36,973 bases of DNA from Oscillospiraceae bacterium (GTDB taxonomy: Bacteria; Bacillota; Clostridia; Oscillospirales; Ruminococcaceae), in assembly GCA_017828835.1 (NCBI GenBank), contig JAGAEK010000066.1, forward strand, positions 1 to 36,973, in the 5' to 3' direction. Numbering within the stretch: position 1 is the stretch's first letter; each line of letters opens with the position of its first letter. The position numbers were made by a program, and so were the translations under genes. The notes beneath the pieces are model-generated. The model was not told where the DNA came from. It worked only from the letters and a program-made list of their open reading frames with translations, and searched no databases. Of this stretch, positions 1 to 7,540 are shown piece after piece.

Positions 1-1
1 C

Positions 2-388
2 TGGATCGGCGGTGAAAACGACGTTGAAGCTGCCGATGATGAACTTTGCGAACTTGGTTCATTGTACGGAAGAATGCTGAACGATTTCGAAAACGAACTT
101 TTTGACGCACCTGTCGTTTTTCATAAAATCGTTTGCAAAGACAGAATGTCCGATCTGGACAAAAGTGGAAAATTCCTTGAAAATATGAACTTTATAAACA
201 GTACCTTCGAGAAACTCGAAAAGAAATATAAAAACGTAACCGTTTTCGATCCGACAAAAGCTCCTTACTATAAAAAAGACGTCAGGGGCAACGGAATTTT
301 CGGCGACGACGTTGTCCATTTTACAAAAGAAATGAATTTTTGGAAAGCAGAACAAATAATCGAAGAATATCTCGGCAGAGGTAAATAA
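2..388 (+). CDS. C-terminal part of an unrecognised protein (5' end outside window)
   Basis: The reading frame is open from the window edge (first full codon TGG at 2) to TAA at 386-388, so about 128 C-terminal residues are visible and the start is missing. I do not recognise the family with certainty. The end of the protein carries a G-D-D-V-V-H-F segment, which resembles the Asp-x-x-His block near the C-terminus of SGNH/GDSL-type or DUF6270-type hydrolases; this is only an inference from one motif. No membrane segment is visible. It lies 20 bases upstream of the yifB-like gene on the same strand with no terminator between, so the two may be co-transcribed. Confidence 0.6.
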   Translation, partial: WIGGENDVEAADDELCELGSLYGRMLNDFENELFDAPVVFHKIVCKDRMSDLDKSGKFLENMNFINSTFEKLEKKYKNVTVFDPTKAPYYKKDVRGNGIFGDDVVHFTKEMNFWKAEQIIEEYLGRGK

Positions 389-408
389 GTCATAGGGAGC
401 GATTGAAC

Positions 409-1959
409 ATGTTTTCGACAGTACTGAGTCTGGGCGTTTTCGGAATGGATTCATACGAGATCAGGGTTGAGACCGATATTTCAACCGGTATGCCTACGTT
501 TGACATCGTCGGTTTGCCTGACACTGCCGTAAAAGAGTCGAAAGACAGAGTGCGTTCTGCAATAAAAAATAATGATTATACTTTCCCTGTCGGTAAAATC
601 GTTGTGAATCTCGCCCCCGCCGATACGAAAAAATCCGGTTCTGTTTACGACTTGCCGATACTCGTCGGAATACTTTCGGCTTCGGGACAGATCACGCCCC
701 CTGACCCGGACTGCGCTTTCATCGGCGAACTGTCGCTCGGAGGAGATATAAACCCCGTCAGCGGAACTCTGCCGATGGCAATAGAGGCTCAAAAAAGAGG
801 AATAAAACGGCTTTTCGTGCCGAAAGACAATTCTTACGAATGCTCGGTCGTTGACGGCATAGAGATCATTGCCGCCACAAGCGTTTCGGAAGTACTGGAT
901 ATTTTATCCGGTAAAAAGGAAGCCGTAAGAACGCTGTTCGAAGGCGGAGACGCTTTTGAAAAATACAGAAAAAACGTCGGTAAAGGCATCGGACTCGATT
1001 TTTCCGAGGTAAAAGGACAGCGCGCGGCGAAAAGAGCGCTTGAAGTTGCGGCTGCGGGAGGTCATAATCTTCTTATGATAGGCGCTCCCGGCTCGGGAAA
1101 AAGTATGCTCGCAAAAAGATTGCCGACGATACTTCCCGATATGTCAAGAGAAGAATGGATAGAATCGACAAAAATACATTCGGTAGCGGGATTGCTGACC
1201 AAGGACCACCCCATTATTACGGAAAGACCGTTCAGAAGCCCTCATCACACGGTGTCGGTAGTCGGGATCTCGGGCGGCGGCACCATGCCGAAACCAGGCG
1301 AGATATCGCTTGCGCATAACGGCGTTTTGTTCTTGGACGAGCTGCCGGAATTCGGCAGAAGCGCTCTTGAAGCACTTCGTCAGCCGCTTGAAGATAACTG
1401 CGTTACTATATCAAGGGCTTCGGGCAGAGTCTCGTATCCCTGCGACGTGATGTTCGTGGCGGCAATGAATCCTTGTCCCTGCGGATATTTCGGCCACCCG
1501 TCGAAAAAATGCAGTTGCAGTTCCGTATCGATCGAAAGATATCTGTCGCGTATCTCCGGACCGCTTCTCGACAGGATCGATATACACGTCGACGTCATGC
1601 CCGTTGAATACCGTCAGCTCACCGACGATAAAAAAGAAGAAACTTCCGCGGAAATAAAACAACGCGTAAACGCCGCAAGAGAAATACAGCGCAAAAGATA
1701 TGCCGGTTCGGGCATTTATTCCAACGCCAAAATCACTCCGGCGATGGAAAAGGAATTTTGCAGGACCGATAAAAAAGGAGATCTGCTGCTTGAAACGGCA
1801 TTTAACAAACTCGGATTTTCAGCCCGTGCTTACGATAAGATCATAAAAGTTTCAAGAACTATCGCGGATCTTGCCGGCAGCGAAGAGATACTTGCGGAAC
1901 ATATCGCCGAAGCGATACAGTACCGCTCACTCGACAGAAAATATTGGGCTAACAGATAA
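409..1959 (+). CDS. YifB/ComM-family Mg-chelatase-like AAA+ ATPase
   Basis: The protein is 516 residues, the usual length for YifB/ComM, a cytoplasmic AAA+ protein; ComM members act as helicases that help integrate transforming DNA. The N-terminal domain (about 1-170) is the Lon-protease-like fold typical of the family and opens with the characteristic MFSTVLSLGVFGMD. A Walker A GAPGSGKS lies at residues 225-232 and a Walker B LFLDELPEF follows. The C-terminal Mg-chelatase region has the cysteine cluster CPCGYFGHPSKKCSC, likely a metal site. ATG at 409 is chosen because AGGGAG at 394-399 sits nine bases upstream; an in-frame TTG at 403 is too close to it. A strong terminator follows. The family is certain; the role in this organism is inferred. 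Confidence 0.95.
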   Translation: MFSTVLSLGVFGMDSYEIRVETDISTGMPTFDIVGLPDTAVKESKDRVRSAIKNNDYTFPVGKIVVNLAPADTKKSGSVYDLPILVGILSASGQITPPDPDCAFIGELSLGGDINPVSGTLPMAIEAQKRGIKRLFVPKDNSYECSVVDGIEIIAATSVSEVLDILSGKKEAVRTLFEGGDAFEKYRKNVGKGIGLDFSEVKGQRAAKRALEVAAAGGHNLLMIGAPGSGKSMLAKRLPTILPDMSREEWIESTKIHSVAGLLTKDHPIITERPFRSPHHTVSVVGISGGGTMPKPGEISLAHNGVLFLDELPEFGRSALEALRQPLEDNCVTISRASGRVSYPCDVMFVAAMNPCPCGYFGHPSKKCSCSSVSIERYLSRISGPLLDRIDIHVDVMPVEYRQLTDDKKEETSAEIKQRVNAAREIQRKRYAGSGIYSNAKITPAMEKEFCRTDKKGDLLLETAFNKLGFSARAYDKIIKVSRTIADLAGSEEILAEHIAEAIQYRSLDRKYWANR

Positions 1960-1977
1960 TTTCAAAAAGATAAAAAC

Positions 1978-2012
1978 GCCGCCCGTTTGGAAAATCCAAA
2001 CGGGCGGCTGTT
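1978..2012. terminator. Bidirectional intrinsic terminator between yifB-like and DUF1846 genes
   Basis: A perfect 13-bp stem (1978-1990 with 1996-2008) encloses a 5-base loop. It is preceded by an A-run and followed by a T-rich stretch, so it can end transcription from both convergent genes. Confidence 0.9.
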
Positions 2013-2022
2013 ATTTTTATTT

Positions 2023-3510
2023 TCAGCGATGATATAACTTTTTGGTCTTATATACCGGCTCGCAGGTAAGATTTACGCCGAGTTTGTGGAAAACGTTTTC
2101 ATCCACCCGGGAAAGTATCACGGTCGAATGCGCCTCGCAGCCCTTTAATTTCGGCAGCTGCTCGAGCGCTTTTGCCGCGATAGGATCCGATGCGGCGCAT
2201 ATTGCAAGCGCGATCAGCGTTTCATCTGTATGCAGGCATGGATTGTGGTTGCCCATATGAGATATTTTCAGACGCTGTATCGGTTCGATCACACTCGGAG
2301 AAATAAGCAGCTTACTATGCTCTATTCCCGCGAGATATTTGAGCGCATTCAGTAAAAGCGCGGAAGAAGCCCCGAGAAGCGGCGACGTTTTTCCGGTTAT
2401 GACCGTTCCGTCGTCAAGCTGCATGGCAACCGCCGGAGCCGAACCCGTAGCACGCGAACGTTCCAACGCGGCGTCCACGACAGGTCGGTCGGAAGACGAA
2501 ATATTCAGCTGGTTCATAAGAAGTTCAAGCTTGAATACCTCGGACTGAGACGACATCCCCTGGCGAAGAGAACAGCATGAAGAATAATAGCGCCGAATGA
2601 TCTCCTGTTTTGCGGCGGCACACACTACGGCGTCGTCCGTTATGCAGTAGCCGGACATATTGACTCCCATATCGGTAGGGCTGTTATAAGGCGACTTACC
2701 GCATATTCTGTCAAGCATAGTGTTCAGCACAGGGAATATCTCAATATCTCTGTTGTAGTTTACAGTGGTCTCTCCGTAAGCCTCAAGATGGAACGGGTCT
2801 ATCATATTTACGTCGTTGAGATCGGCCGTAGCCGCCTCGTAAGCGAGGTTTACGGGGTGTTTCAAAGGAAGATTCCAAATCGGGAACGTCTCAAATTTCG
2901 CATACCCCGCGGCGATCCCTTTTTTGTAATCATGATAAAGCTGCGATAAGCAAACCGCCATTTTCCCGCTTCCGGGTCCCGGCGCGGTAACGACGATAAG
3001 CGAACGCTCTGTTTCGATATAATCGTTTTTACCGAACCCCGCGTCGCTCACTATCAAAGGTACGTTTGCAGGATAATCTTTTATCGGATAATGACGGTAG
3101 ACTTTTATTCCCAAAGAGGAAAGCCTCTTCTGAAACGCCTCGGCGGCGGGTTGGGAATTATAATGAGTGATACAGACGCTTCCGACGAAAAGTCCGTACT
3201 CCCGAAAAGCATCGATCAAACGAAGCGCGTCAAGGTCATACGTGATTCCGAGATCTCCGCGGAGCTTGTTCTTTTCTATATCGTCAGCATTTATAACAAC
3301 AATGATCTCCGCTTTGTCGCGCAGATTCGCAAGCATCTTTATTTTGCTGTCGGGCTTGAATCCCGGCAGAACTCTTGCCGCATGGTAATCGTCAAAAAGT
3401 TTACCGCCGAACTCAAGATACAGCTTTCCGCCGAAACTTGAGATCCTTTCGAGTATTTTTTCAGACTGAAGCTTGAGATATTTGTCATTATCGAAACCTA
3501 TCTTGCCCAT
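2023..3510 (-). CDS. DUF1846 family protein
   Basis: This 495-residue protein matches the DUF1846 family in length and in many conserved blocks, for example the N-terminal GKIGFDNDKY and internal APGPGSGKMA (residues 176-185) and PTDMGVNMSG. The function of the family is not established. APGPGSGKMA resembles a phosphate-binding P-loop, but whether it binds nucleotide is unknown. No signal peptide or membrane span is seen, so it is probably cytoplasmic. The start is ATG at 3510 because GGAGGC at 3514-3519 lies just upstream; an in-frame ATG at 3564 would place the N-terminus inside the leader. It is transcribed alone, convergent with the yifB-like gene. Confidence 0.92.
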   Translation of the reverse strand: MGKIGFDNDKYLKLQSEKILERISSFGGKLYLEFGGKLFDDYHAARVLPGFKPDSKIKMLANLRDKAEIIVVINADDIEKNKLRGDLGITYDLDALRLIDAFREYGLFVGSVCITHYNSQPAAEAFQKRLSSLGIKVYRHYPIKDYPANVPLIVSDAGFGKNDYIETERSLIVVTAPGPGSGKMAVCLSQLYHDYKKGIAAGYAKFETFPIWNLPLKHPVNLAYEAATADLNDVNMIDPFHLEAYGETTVNYNRDIEIFPVLNTMLDRICGKSPYNSPTDMGVNMSGYCITDDAVVCAAAKQEIIRRYYSSCCSLRQGMSSQSEVFKLELLMNQLNISSSDRPVVDAALERSRATGSAPAVAMQLDDGTVITGKTSPLLGASSALLLNALKYLAGIEHSKLLISPSVIEPIQRLKISHMGNHNPCLHTDETLIALAICAASDPIAAKALEQLPKLKGCEAHSTVILSRVDENVFHKLGVNLTCEPVYKTKKLYHR

Positions 3511-3543
3511 AATGCCTCCAAAAACCATAAAAAAATAAAAGAA

Positions 3544-3571
3544 CATCTTTGGAGATGCTCTCAAATAGCAT
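3544..3571 (-). promoter_or_regulatory. Possible attenuator: two overlapping hairpins in the DUF1846 leader
   Basis: Reading the minus strand, hairpin 1 pairs ATGCT with AGCAT (3555-3571) and hairpin 2 pairs CATCT with AGATG around a 4-base loop (3544-3557). They share bases 3555-3557 and cannot both form fully. Hairpin 2 is followed by a T-rich run, as in an intrinsic terminator. The stems are only 5 bp, so this is a suggestion. Confidence 0.35.
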
Positions 3572-3592
3572 TTTGAATAGGGAGCCCTTATA

Positions 3593-3622
3593 AGTATATC
3601 ACGAATAAAATATAAAAGGCAA
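3593..3622 (-). promoter_or_regulatory. Sigma-A-type promoter for the DUF1846 gene
   Basis: On the minus strand a -35 TTGCCT (3617-3622), an 18-bp spacer and a -10 TATACT (3593-3598) predict a start near 3586 and a leader of about 75 nt. Confidence 0.6.
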
Positions 3623-3729
3623 GAGTGAAATTTTAAAAAAATAAAAGTTGTTAAAATTAAAACCCTCGCGCAGAGGGAGTTTTATTGGACAGGAGATGTT
3701 GTAATATAAAAATAAAGGAGGCGGCGTAA

Positions 3730-4107
3730 ATGGTAATAGGAATTATAGTGAGCATAATTTCCCTTGTAATCGGTTTTATATCTGCAAAAAACGGAAAGAA
3801 AGCCGGATGCGCTTGGATGACGGGAATCGTTGTCGGCGTCGGCGTGATTCTGTTCGGAGATAAAAATGCCGATAATTTTATAGGACTGATGTCCGCATTT
3901 CTGACAGTTGCTGCTGCTTGTGCGATATTTTTCATGCAAAAAGAAAGATTGAAACCCAAGATCGAGTATGAATATGAAGAAGAATGCGTAGTCGTCTCCT
4001 TTCCAAAAGTTTCGGAAGTATCAAACCGCGATGAGAACGCTCTACGGAACAGCCGTACACCGTACGCTCAAGGGACGGTAACATTTTTTGAAAGAACGAT
4101 TTCCTGA
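3730..4107 (+). CDS. Small membrane protein of unknown function
   Basis: A 125-residue protein with three hydrophobic segments at roughly residues 2-18, 28-42 and 49-68. A hydrophilic tail follows, rich in Glu early on (YEYEEE) and then Ser/Arg/Asn. The topology suggests an inner membrane protein with a short soluble C-terminus. No family is recognised. The start is well supported by AAAGGAGG at 3714-3721, eight bases before ATG at 3730. It stands alone between the divergent DUF1846 gene and the tRNA gene. Its function cannot be inferred from neighbours. Confidence 0.75.
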   Translation: MVIGIIVSIISLVIGFISAKNGKKAGCAWMTGIVVGVGVILFGDKNADNFIGLMSAFLTVAAACAIFFMQKERLKPKIEYEYEEECVVVSFPKVSEVSNRDENALRNSRTPYAQGTVTFFERTIS

Positions 4108-4136
4108 AACAATTTCATAAAAAAGAAAAATAATAC

Positions 4137-4165
4137 TTGATTATTGATCCAAAAGCGTTTATAAT
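4137..4165 (+). promoter_or_regulatory. Promoter of tRNA-Leu
   Basis: TTGATT at 4137-4142, a 17-bp spacer and a perfect TATAAT at 4160-4165 place the start near 4172, a few bases before the tRNA. Confidence 0.85.
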
Positions 4166-4175
4166 AATCAAGTAC

Positions 4176-4263
4176 GCCGGTGTGATGGAATTGGCAGACG
4201 TGCTGGACTCAAAATCCAGTGGACTAATCATCCGTGCGGGTTCGACCCCCGCCACCGGCACCA
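4176..4263 (+). tRNA. tRNA-Leu (anticodon CAA)
   Basis: A full type II tRNA can be folded. The acceptor stem GCCGGTG (4176-4182) pairs with CACCGGC (4253-4259). The anticodon stem CTGGA/TCCAG encloses CTCAAAA with anticodon CAA, which reads UUG leucine codons. A long variable arm, as in tRNA-Leu, is present. The T arm is GCGGG-TTCGACC-CCCGC (4236-4252). The discriminator A (4260) and CCA (4261-4263) are encoded. The gene is monocistronic with its own promoter and terminator. No integrase or duplicated tRNA end is seen beside it. Confidence 0.97.
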
Positions 4264-4264
4264 T

Positions 4265-4305
4265 CCCGGAAGTCCTTGTAAATCAAGGCTTCCGGGCTTT
4301 TTTTA
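4265..4305 (+). terminator. Intrinsic terminator of tRNA-Leu
   Basis: A 13-bp stem (CCCGGAAG and CCTTG arms with a single bulged T) closes on TAAAT and is followed by seven T residues. Confidence 0.9.
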
Positions 4306-4424
4306 TGCCTGACTGCAAAACCGGAGATTTCACGTTTATCCGGTCGTTTCGGATTTTCGACCTCCACGACCTCGTATATTTACTTCGGAAATCAACCCTT
4401 GTTTGCTTGTGTGGACGCCACTTT

Positions 4425-5609
4425 TCAGCGTCCGTTCATTTTCTTACCGATCGCGCATGGCAGAGTAACGCGCCCGTTTGCATCCGGAAACGGTGTGAGA
4501 TCGTCGTCACGTACTGCATCGCGATCTTTTTTCTTTTTAAAATCAGGGATATAAAAGGTCTTTCCGTCCTCCATGCAGCTGCGCCAGCCGAGTATGGCAA
4601 CGGCAGACATTGCGACGCCGCGATAAACGTTGAAGAACGGCTCCGTTCCCTTCGTCAGATACTGTATGAAATTCCAAACCATCCAGAAATCTCCGCCGCC
4701 GTGTCCCGCTTTTTCCGCGAGCTCCGCATTTGCGGGCCATTCGGGGGTATAGGTCCTTTCCTGTTCTTCTCCCTCCGGAACCAGCCAAGGTTGATAGGTC
4801 AGGTTTATTTGGGCGCCGCCGAGCGACCGTCCGTTCTCGCAGCAGCCGTTCTCACCGACAAACCGGTATCCGCTGTGGGAAGCCATCGCTGTGCAGCCAG
4901 TACAACGGAAGAGCGCGCCGTCGTCGGTTATGACGTTCATCATTGCAAGCGCGTCGTAGTTATGGCGGAAATCGTCGTACTGTTCAAGCACGTCCGAATG
5001 GACGGCGAAAGCGTTGACCTTGACCGGCATCTCTCCCGTAACGTGCATAAGCGGACCGAGTGCATGCGTAACGTAGTAGGTCCGGGGCATCCACGAGCGC
5101 CAGTGGTATTTGCCGGGCGCAAGAGACATCAGTCCCTCCCGCGTTAAAGTGTGGTTATATTCGCCCTCTGCGTACAGTATCCGACCGAGTTTTCCTTCGC
5201 TTACGATACGTTTCATTTCAAACATCGCGGCTCTGAACGGATAATTCTCGGCGAGCATATACTTAACCCCGGTCCTTTCCGCGGTCTCCACGAGGCGGAC
5301 ACATCCGGCGAGCGTCGGAGATGATGTGCACTCAGAAAACACCGCAATTCCGCGTTCCATCGCCTGACACGCACAAACGTCATGTTCATGGAAATAATTG
5401 CAGAGAAGGACGGCGTCGAGCCCGCTGTCCAGCATTTCCTCATAATCCCGAAATTGCTTCGCTCCCGGGCAGCGTTCGCCCACGGATTTCAATTTTTCTT
5501 CGTCTTTTTCGCAAAGCGCGGTGATCTCCGCTTCCTCAAAGTCCTGCAAGATAGAAATAAAACTTGATCCTCTTCCAAGCCCGAAAATACCGAATCTGAG
5601 TTTTTTCAT
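4425..5609 (-). CDS. Gfo/Idh/MocA-family oxidoreductase-like protein
   Basis: This 394-residue cytoplasmic protein has an N-terminal Rossmann domain (about 1-130) beginning MKKLRFGIFGLGRGS, with the dinucleotide-binding GxG at residues 10-12. A Gfo/Idh/MocA C-terminal alpha/beta domain follows and includes a THALGPL block. Family members oxidise or epimerise sugars and inositols with NAD(P), or act as NAD-dependent glycosidases (GH109 type). The Glu-Lys-Pro block usual after the Rossmann domain reads SECTSSP here, without the lysine, so classical dehydrogenase chemistry is uncertain. The start is supported by AAAGGAG about nine bases upstream. It is transcribed alone, so the substrate cannot be read from neighbours. 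Family confident, reaction unknown. Confidence 0.88.
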   Translation of the reverse strand: MKKLRFGIFGLGRGSSFISILQDFEEAEITALCEKDEEKLKSVGERCPGAKQFRDYEEMLDSGLDAVLLCNYFHEHDVCACQAMERGIAVFSECTSSPTLAGCVRLVETAERTGVKYMLAENYPFRAAMFEMKRIVSEGKLGRILYAEGEYNHTLTREGLMSLAPGKYHWRSWMPRTYYVTHALGPLMHVTGEMPVKVNAFAVHSDVLEQYDDFRHNYDALAMMNVITDDGALFRCTGCTAMASHSGYRFVGENGCCENGRSLGGAQINLTYQPWLVPEGEEQERTYTPEWPANAELAEKAGHGGGDFWMVWNFIQYLTKGTEPFFNVYRGVAMSAVAILGWRSCMEDGKTFYIPDFKKKKDRDAVRDDDLTPFPDANGRVTLPCAIGKKMNGR

Positions 5610-5751
5610 ACGTATTATCTCCTTTGCGTAATAAAAAATTTCTTTCTGAATAAAGAAAAAGATATCCGAATTAGTGTACCCCCCGACAAATAACGGATTA
5701 CGGGATATTGCCGCCGTATGCGGCGCGTGATCCGGTCTCTTTCATTGAATT

Positions 5752-5780
5752 AATATAACATAGGAGACTATTTCTTACAA
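5752..5780 (-). promoter_or_regulatory. Promoter of the Gfo/Idh/MocA gene
   Basis: On the minus strand TTGTAA (5775-5780), a 17-bp spacer and TATATT (5752-5757) predict a start near 5745 and a leader of about 135 nt. A small hairpin GCCGC-CGTAT-GCGGC lies in the leader at 5711-5725. Confidence 0.6.
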
Positions 5781-5911
5781 TGTACTTAATCAACTAAATG
5801 TCCGTTCGGCTTTTAGATATTATATATAAATCAATTCATGTTTACGTTTTGATTTTGCCGGTCGTAGCGTCGGTCCATCAGCTTTTACCGACCGTGTGAT
5901 TTTTTTAACAC

Positions 5912-5940
5912 TTGCAAAACACGAATAAATGCGATAAAAT
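5912..5940 (+). promoter_or_regulatory. Promoter of the lipoprotein pair
   Basis: TTGCAA (5912-5917), a 17-bp spacer and TAAAAT (5935-5940) place the start near 5947, about 43 nt before the lipoprotein ATG. The 5781-5911 stretch before it holds no gene that I can support. Confidence 0.65.
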
Positions 5941-5989
5941 ATATTATGTCTTTAATTTAGTTGAAAAAATATATTTTGGGAGGTACATT

Positions 5990-6682
5990 ATGAAAAAATT
6001 ACTTACAGTAGTCCTTGCGCTTTTAATGATTGTCAGTTTAGTTGCCTGCGGCAAAACTAACAATAATAACAACAGCCAAGGCAGCAACAATTCTGCAAAC
6101 TCAACAGGCGATAACTCACAGTCCGGAAACAGTTCCGAAAACAGCCAGTCCGGGAATACAAATCCCGAGTCAGCCAAACTCACCGGCAAGCTCAATCTCA
6201 TCGAACTCGACGATCGGGATCCGTCCGTACTTCGCGGCGTGGTCATCAAAGGCAACTGTGCCGGCACCGGCGACGCCGACGGCTTCAACGAAAGAGAGTC
6301 CTCTCTGACCGACGTGCGCTGCATTTTCGAACTGAACGAATGGGTCTATTTCTACCCGGATACCGACGCAACCTACGGCATCAAGGTCTGGATCCTTAAA
6401 CACAGGGACGATCAGGAGTATTACAATACAGCTAAATTCTCCGAGCTCGATCCGAACTTTGCAAACTACTGCGATCTGCATTATCCCGAGGATGAAGAAA
6501 ATCCGGATGAGTGGTACTGGGGCAGCTTCTATCTGAATAAGGATGAATGCGAACCCGGCTATTACGATTTCGTTTTCACTTACGAAGGAAAAGCGATCGC
6601 CACTCTGCTGACCCGCTTCTATGGCGAAAATGAGCTCACCGTCAAATCCGACGCCGAGCTGGAAGCGCTGATGCACGAATGA
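5990..6682 (+). CDS. Secreted lipoprotein of unknown function
   Basis: A 230-residue protein that begins MKKLLTVVLALLM and has a lipobox LVAC with the lipidated Cys at residue 20, so it should be anchored to the outer face of the membrane. Residues about 22-60 form a low-complexity Asn/Ser/Gly linker. The remaining 170 residues are an acidic, aromatic-rich domain with Tyr, Trp and Asp/Glu clusters (for example DEWYWGSFYLNKDE), which I do not recognise. The start is fixed by GGGAGG at 5978-5983 before ATG 5990; upstream in-frame codons lack a ribosome site and overlap the promoter. Its stop overlaps the start of the next gene (ATGA), so the two products are probably made together. Confidence 0.85.
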   Translation: MKKLLTVVLALLMIVSLVACGKTNNNNNSQGSNNSANSTGDNSQSGNSSENSQSGNTNPESAKLTGKLNLIELDDRDPSVLRGVVIKGNCAGTGDADGFNERESSLTDVRCIFELNEWVYFYPDTDATYGIKVWILKHRDDQEYYNTAKFSELDPNFANYCDLHYPEDEENPDEWYWGSFYLNKDECEPGYYDFVFTYEGKAIATLLTRFYGENELTVKSDAELEALMHE

Positions 6683-7185
6683 TGAACGCCATGTTTGAAG
6701 AAAAGTTTATTAAACTTGTCGAGGAAAACGACGGCTTTGAGTTTTATCAGGCGTACCGCAACGACGTCGACCACGTGATCGGCGGCAAAGGCGATACCTA
6801 TTGGTACGTCATAATGAAAAAAGGCAAAGTCACTGAAGCCTATATAGGGAAAAACAAGGGCGGCGTCTGGGAAGACAAATATATAAAGGTCAGCGGTGCA
6901 AGCAAAAAGGAAAAGACTGTGCCTGCCGGCAACACGATCAAACTGATCTCCGAAAAGGCGTATCTGATGCAAAACGAGACTTGGGTCACGCGTCGCACTC
7001 CGAAACCTATCGAAGATGTGCACCCGCACTATCATTACGTTTACGGTTTCGGCGACAAAGGACTCGACGTATCTGTTCAGTACGGCGTGACCATCGCATA
7101 TTCCGATATCAAGGACGTAGATGCGGGTTTCCATTTGAGATACCTGTACACCGGCTCCGACGTAACGCTGCCGGACATCGATTAG
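6679..7185 (+). CDS. Protein of unknown function coupled to the upstream lipoprotein
   Basis: A 168-residue protein whose ATG overlaps the stop of the lipoprotein gene in an ATGA arrangement. There is no good ribosome site of its own, so translational coupling is likely; in-frame ATGs at 6682 and 6691 are alternative starts. It has no signal peptide and is predicted to be cytoplasmic. It has many aromatic residues and a His/Tyr-rich segment HPHYHYVYGFGDKG around residues 115-128, which could bind metal, but this is speculation. I do not recognise a family. A terminator follows at 7280, closing a two-gene operon. Confidence 0.75.
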   Translation: MMNAMFEEKFIKLVEENDGFEFYQAYRNDVDHVIGGKGDTYWYVIMKKGKVTEAYIGKNKGGVWEDKYIKVSGASKKEKTVPAGNTIKLISEKAYLMQNETWVTRRTPKPIEDVHPHYHYVYGFGDKGLDVSVQYGVTIAYSDIKDVDAGFHLRYLYTGSDVTLPDID

Positions 7186-7279
7186 AAATAACTTTCGCCT
7201 CCGGAACGAGCGGTATCACGATACTCCAGACTTGACGGAACGCGAAAAAATCTTTTGACCGTTTACAACCAAATGTAAA

Positions 7280-7304
7280 AGCACCCTCGCCGGGGTGCTT
7301 TTTT
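7280..7304 (+). terminator. Intrinsic terminator of the lipoprotein operon
   Basis: A 7-bp stem AGCACCC/GGGTGCT with a 6-base loop is followed by a run of T. Confidence 0.85.
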
Positions 7305-7408
7305 GTTGTGCGAATATAATAAATTTATCAAATTTGGTTATTGCCTGTGAAAAGTAAGCTGAGAAAAATTTCATCGAAAATAAAAACGAATCAAAGAGAT
7401 ATAAATAA

Positions 7409-7449
7409 AATACGCCCGGATTCTTCGTTTCCGGGCGTATTATTTTTTT
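7409..7449. terminator. Intrinsic terminator, probably ending the giant minus-strand gene
   Basis: An 11-bp stem AATACGCCCGG/CCGGGCGTATT (7409-7419 with 7431-7441) has a T-run on the plus strand and a TTTTATTTA stretch on the minus strand. It can act in both directions and lies about 90 bases past the stop of the giant gene. Confidence 0.8.
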
Positions 7450-7491
7450 GTCCGATCGCAGTCCCGTTACAGGACCGCGGTCAATCTGTCA

Positions 7492-7527
7492 GCAGAACAG
7501 GCCGCCGTTTCCGGCTGCTTGTTCTGC
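7492..7527 (-). other. Hairpin in the 3' untranslated region of the giant gene
   Basis: GCAGAACA (7492-7499) pairs with TGTTCTGC (7520-7527) and an inner GCCG pairs with CGGC. It lies just past the stop of the giant gene and has no T-run, so it may stabilise the mRNA rather than terminate it. A 10-base palindrome GACCGCGGTC lies beside it at 7473-7482. Confidence 0.4.
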
Positions 7528-7540
7528 ATCGGTCATGCAA

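Noticed and set aside
3685..3710. Promoter TTGGAC with TAATAT before the small membrane protein
   Set aside because: The spacer is only 11 bases, too short for a sigma-A promoter.
4176..4420. Mobile-element attachment site at tRNA-Leu
   Set aside because: No integrase, no repeated tRNA 3' end and an ordinary terminator directly after the tRNA.
4137..5147. 336-codon plus-strand frame covering tRNA-Leu and the Gfo/Idh/MocA gene
   Set aside because: It runs through the tRNA and its terminator and is antisense to a well-supported gene; its translation has no family resemblance.
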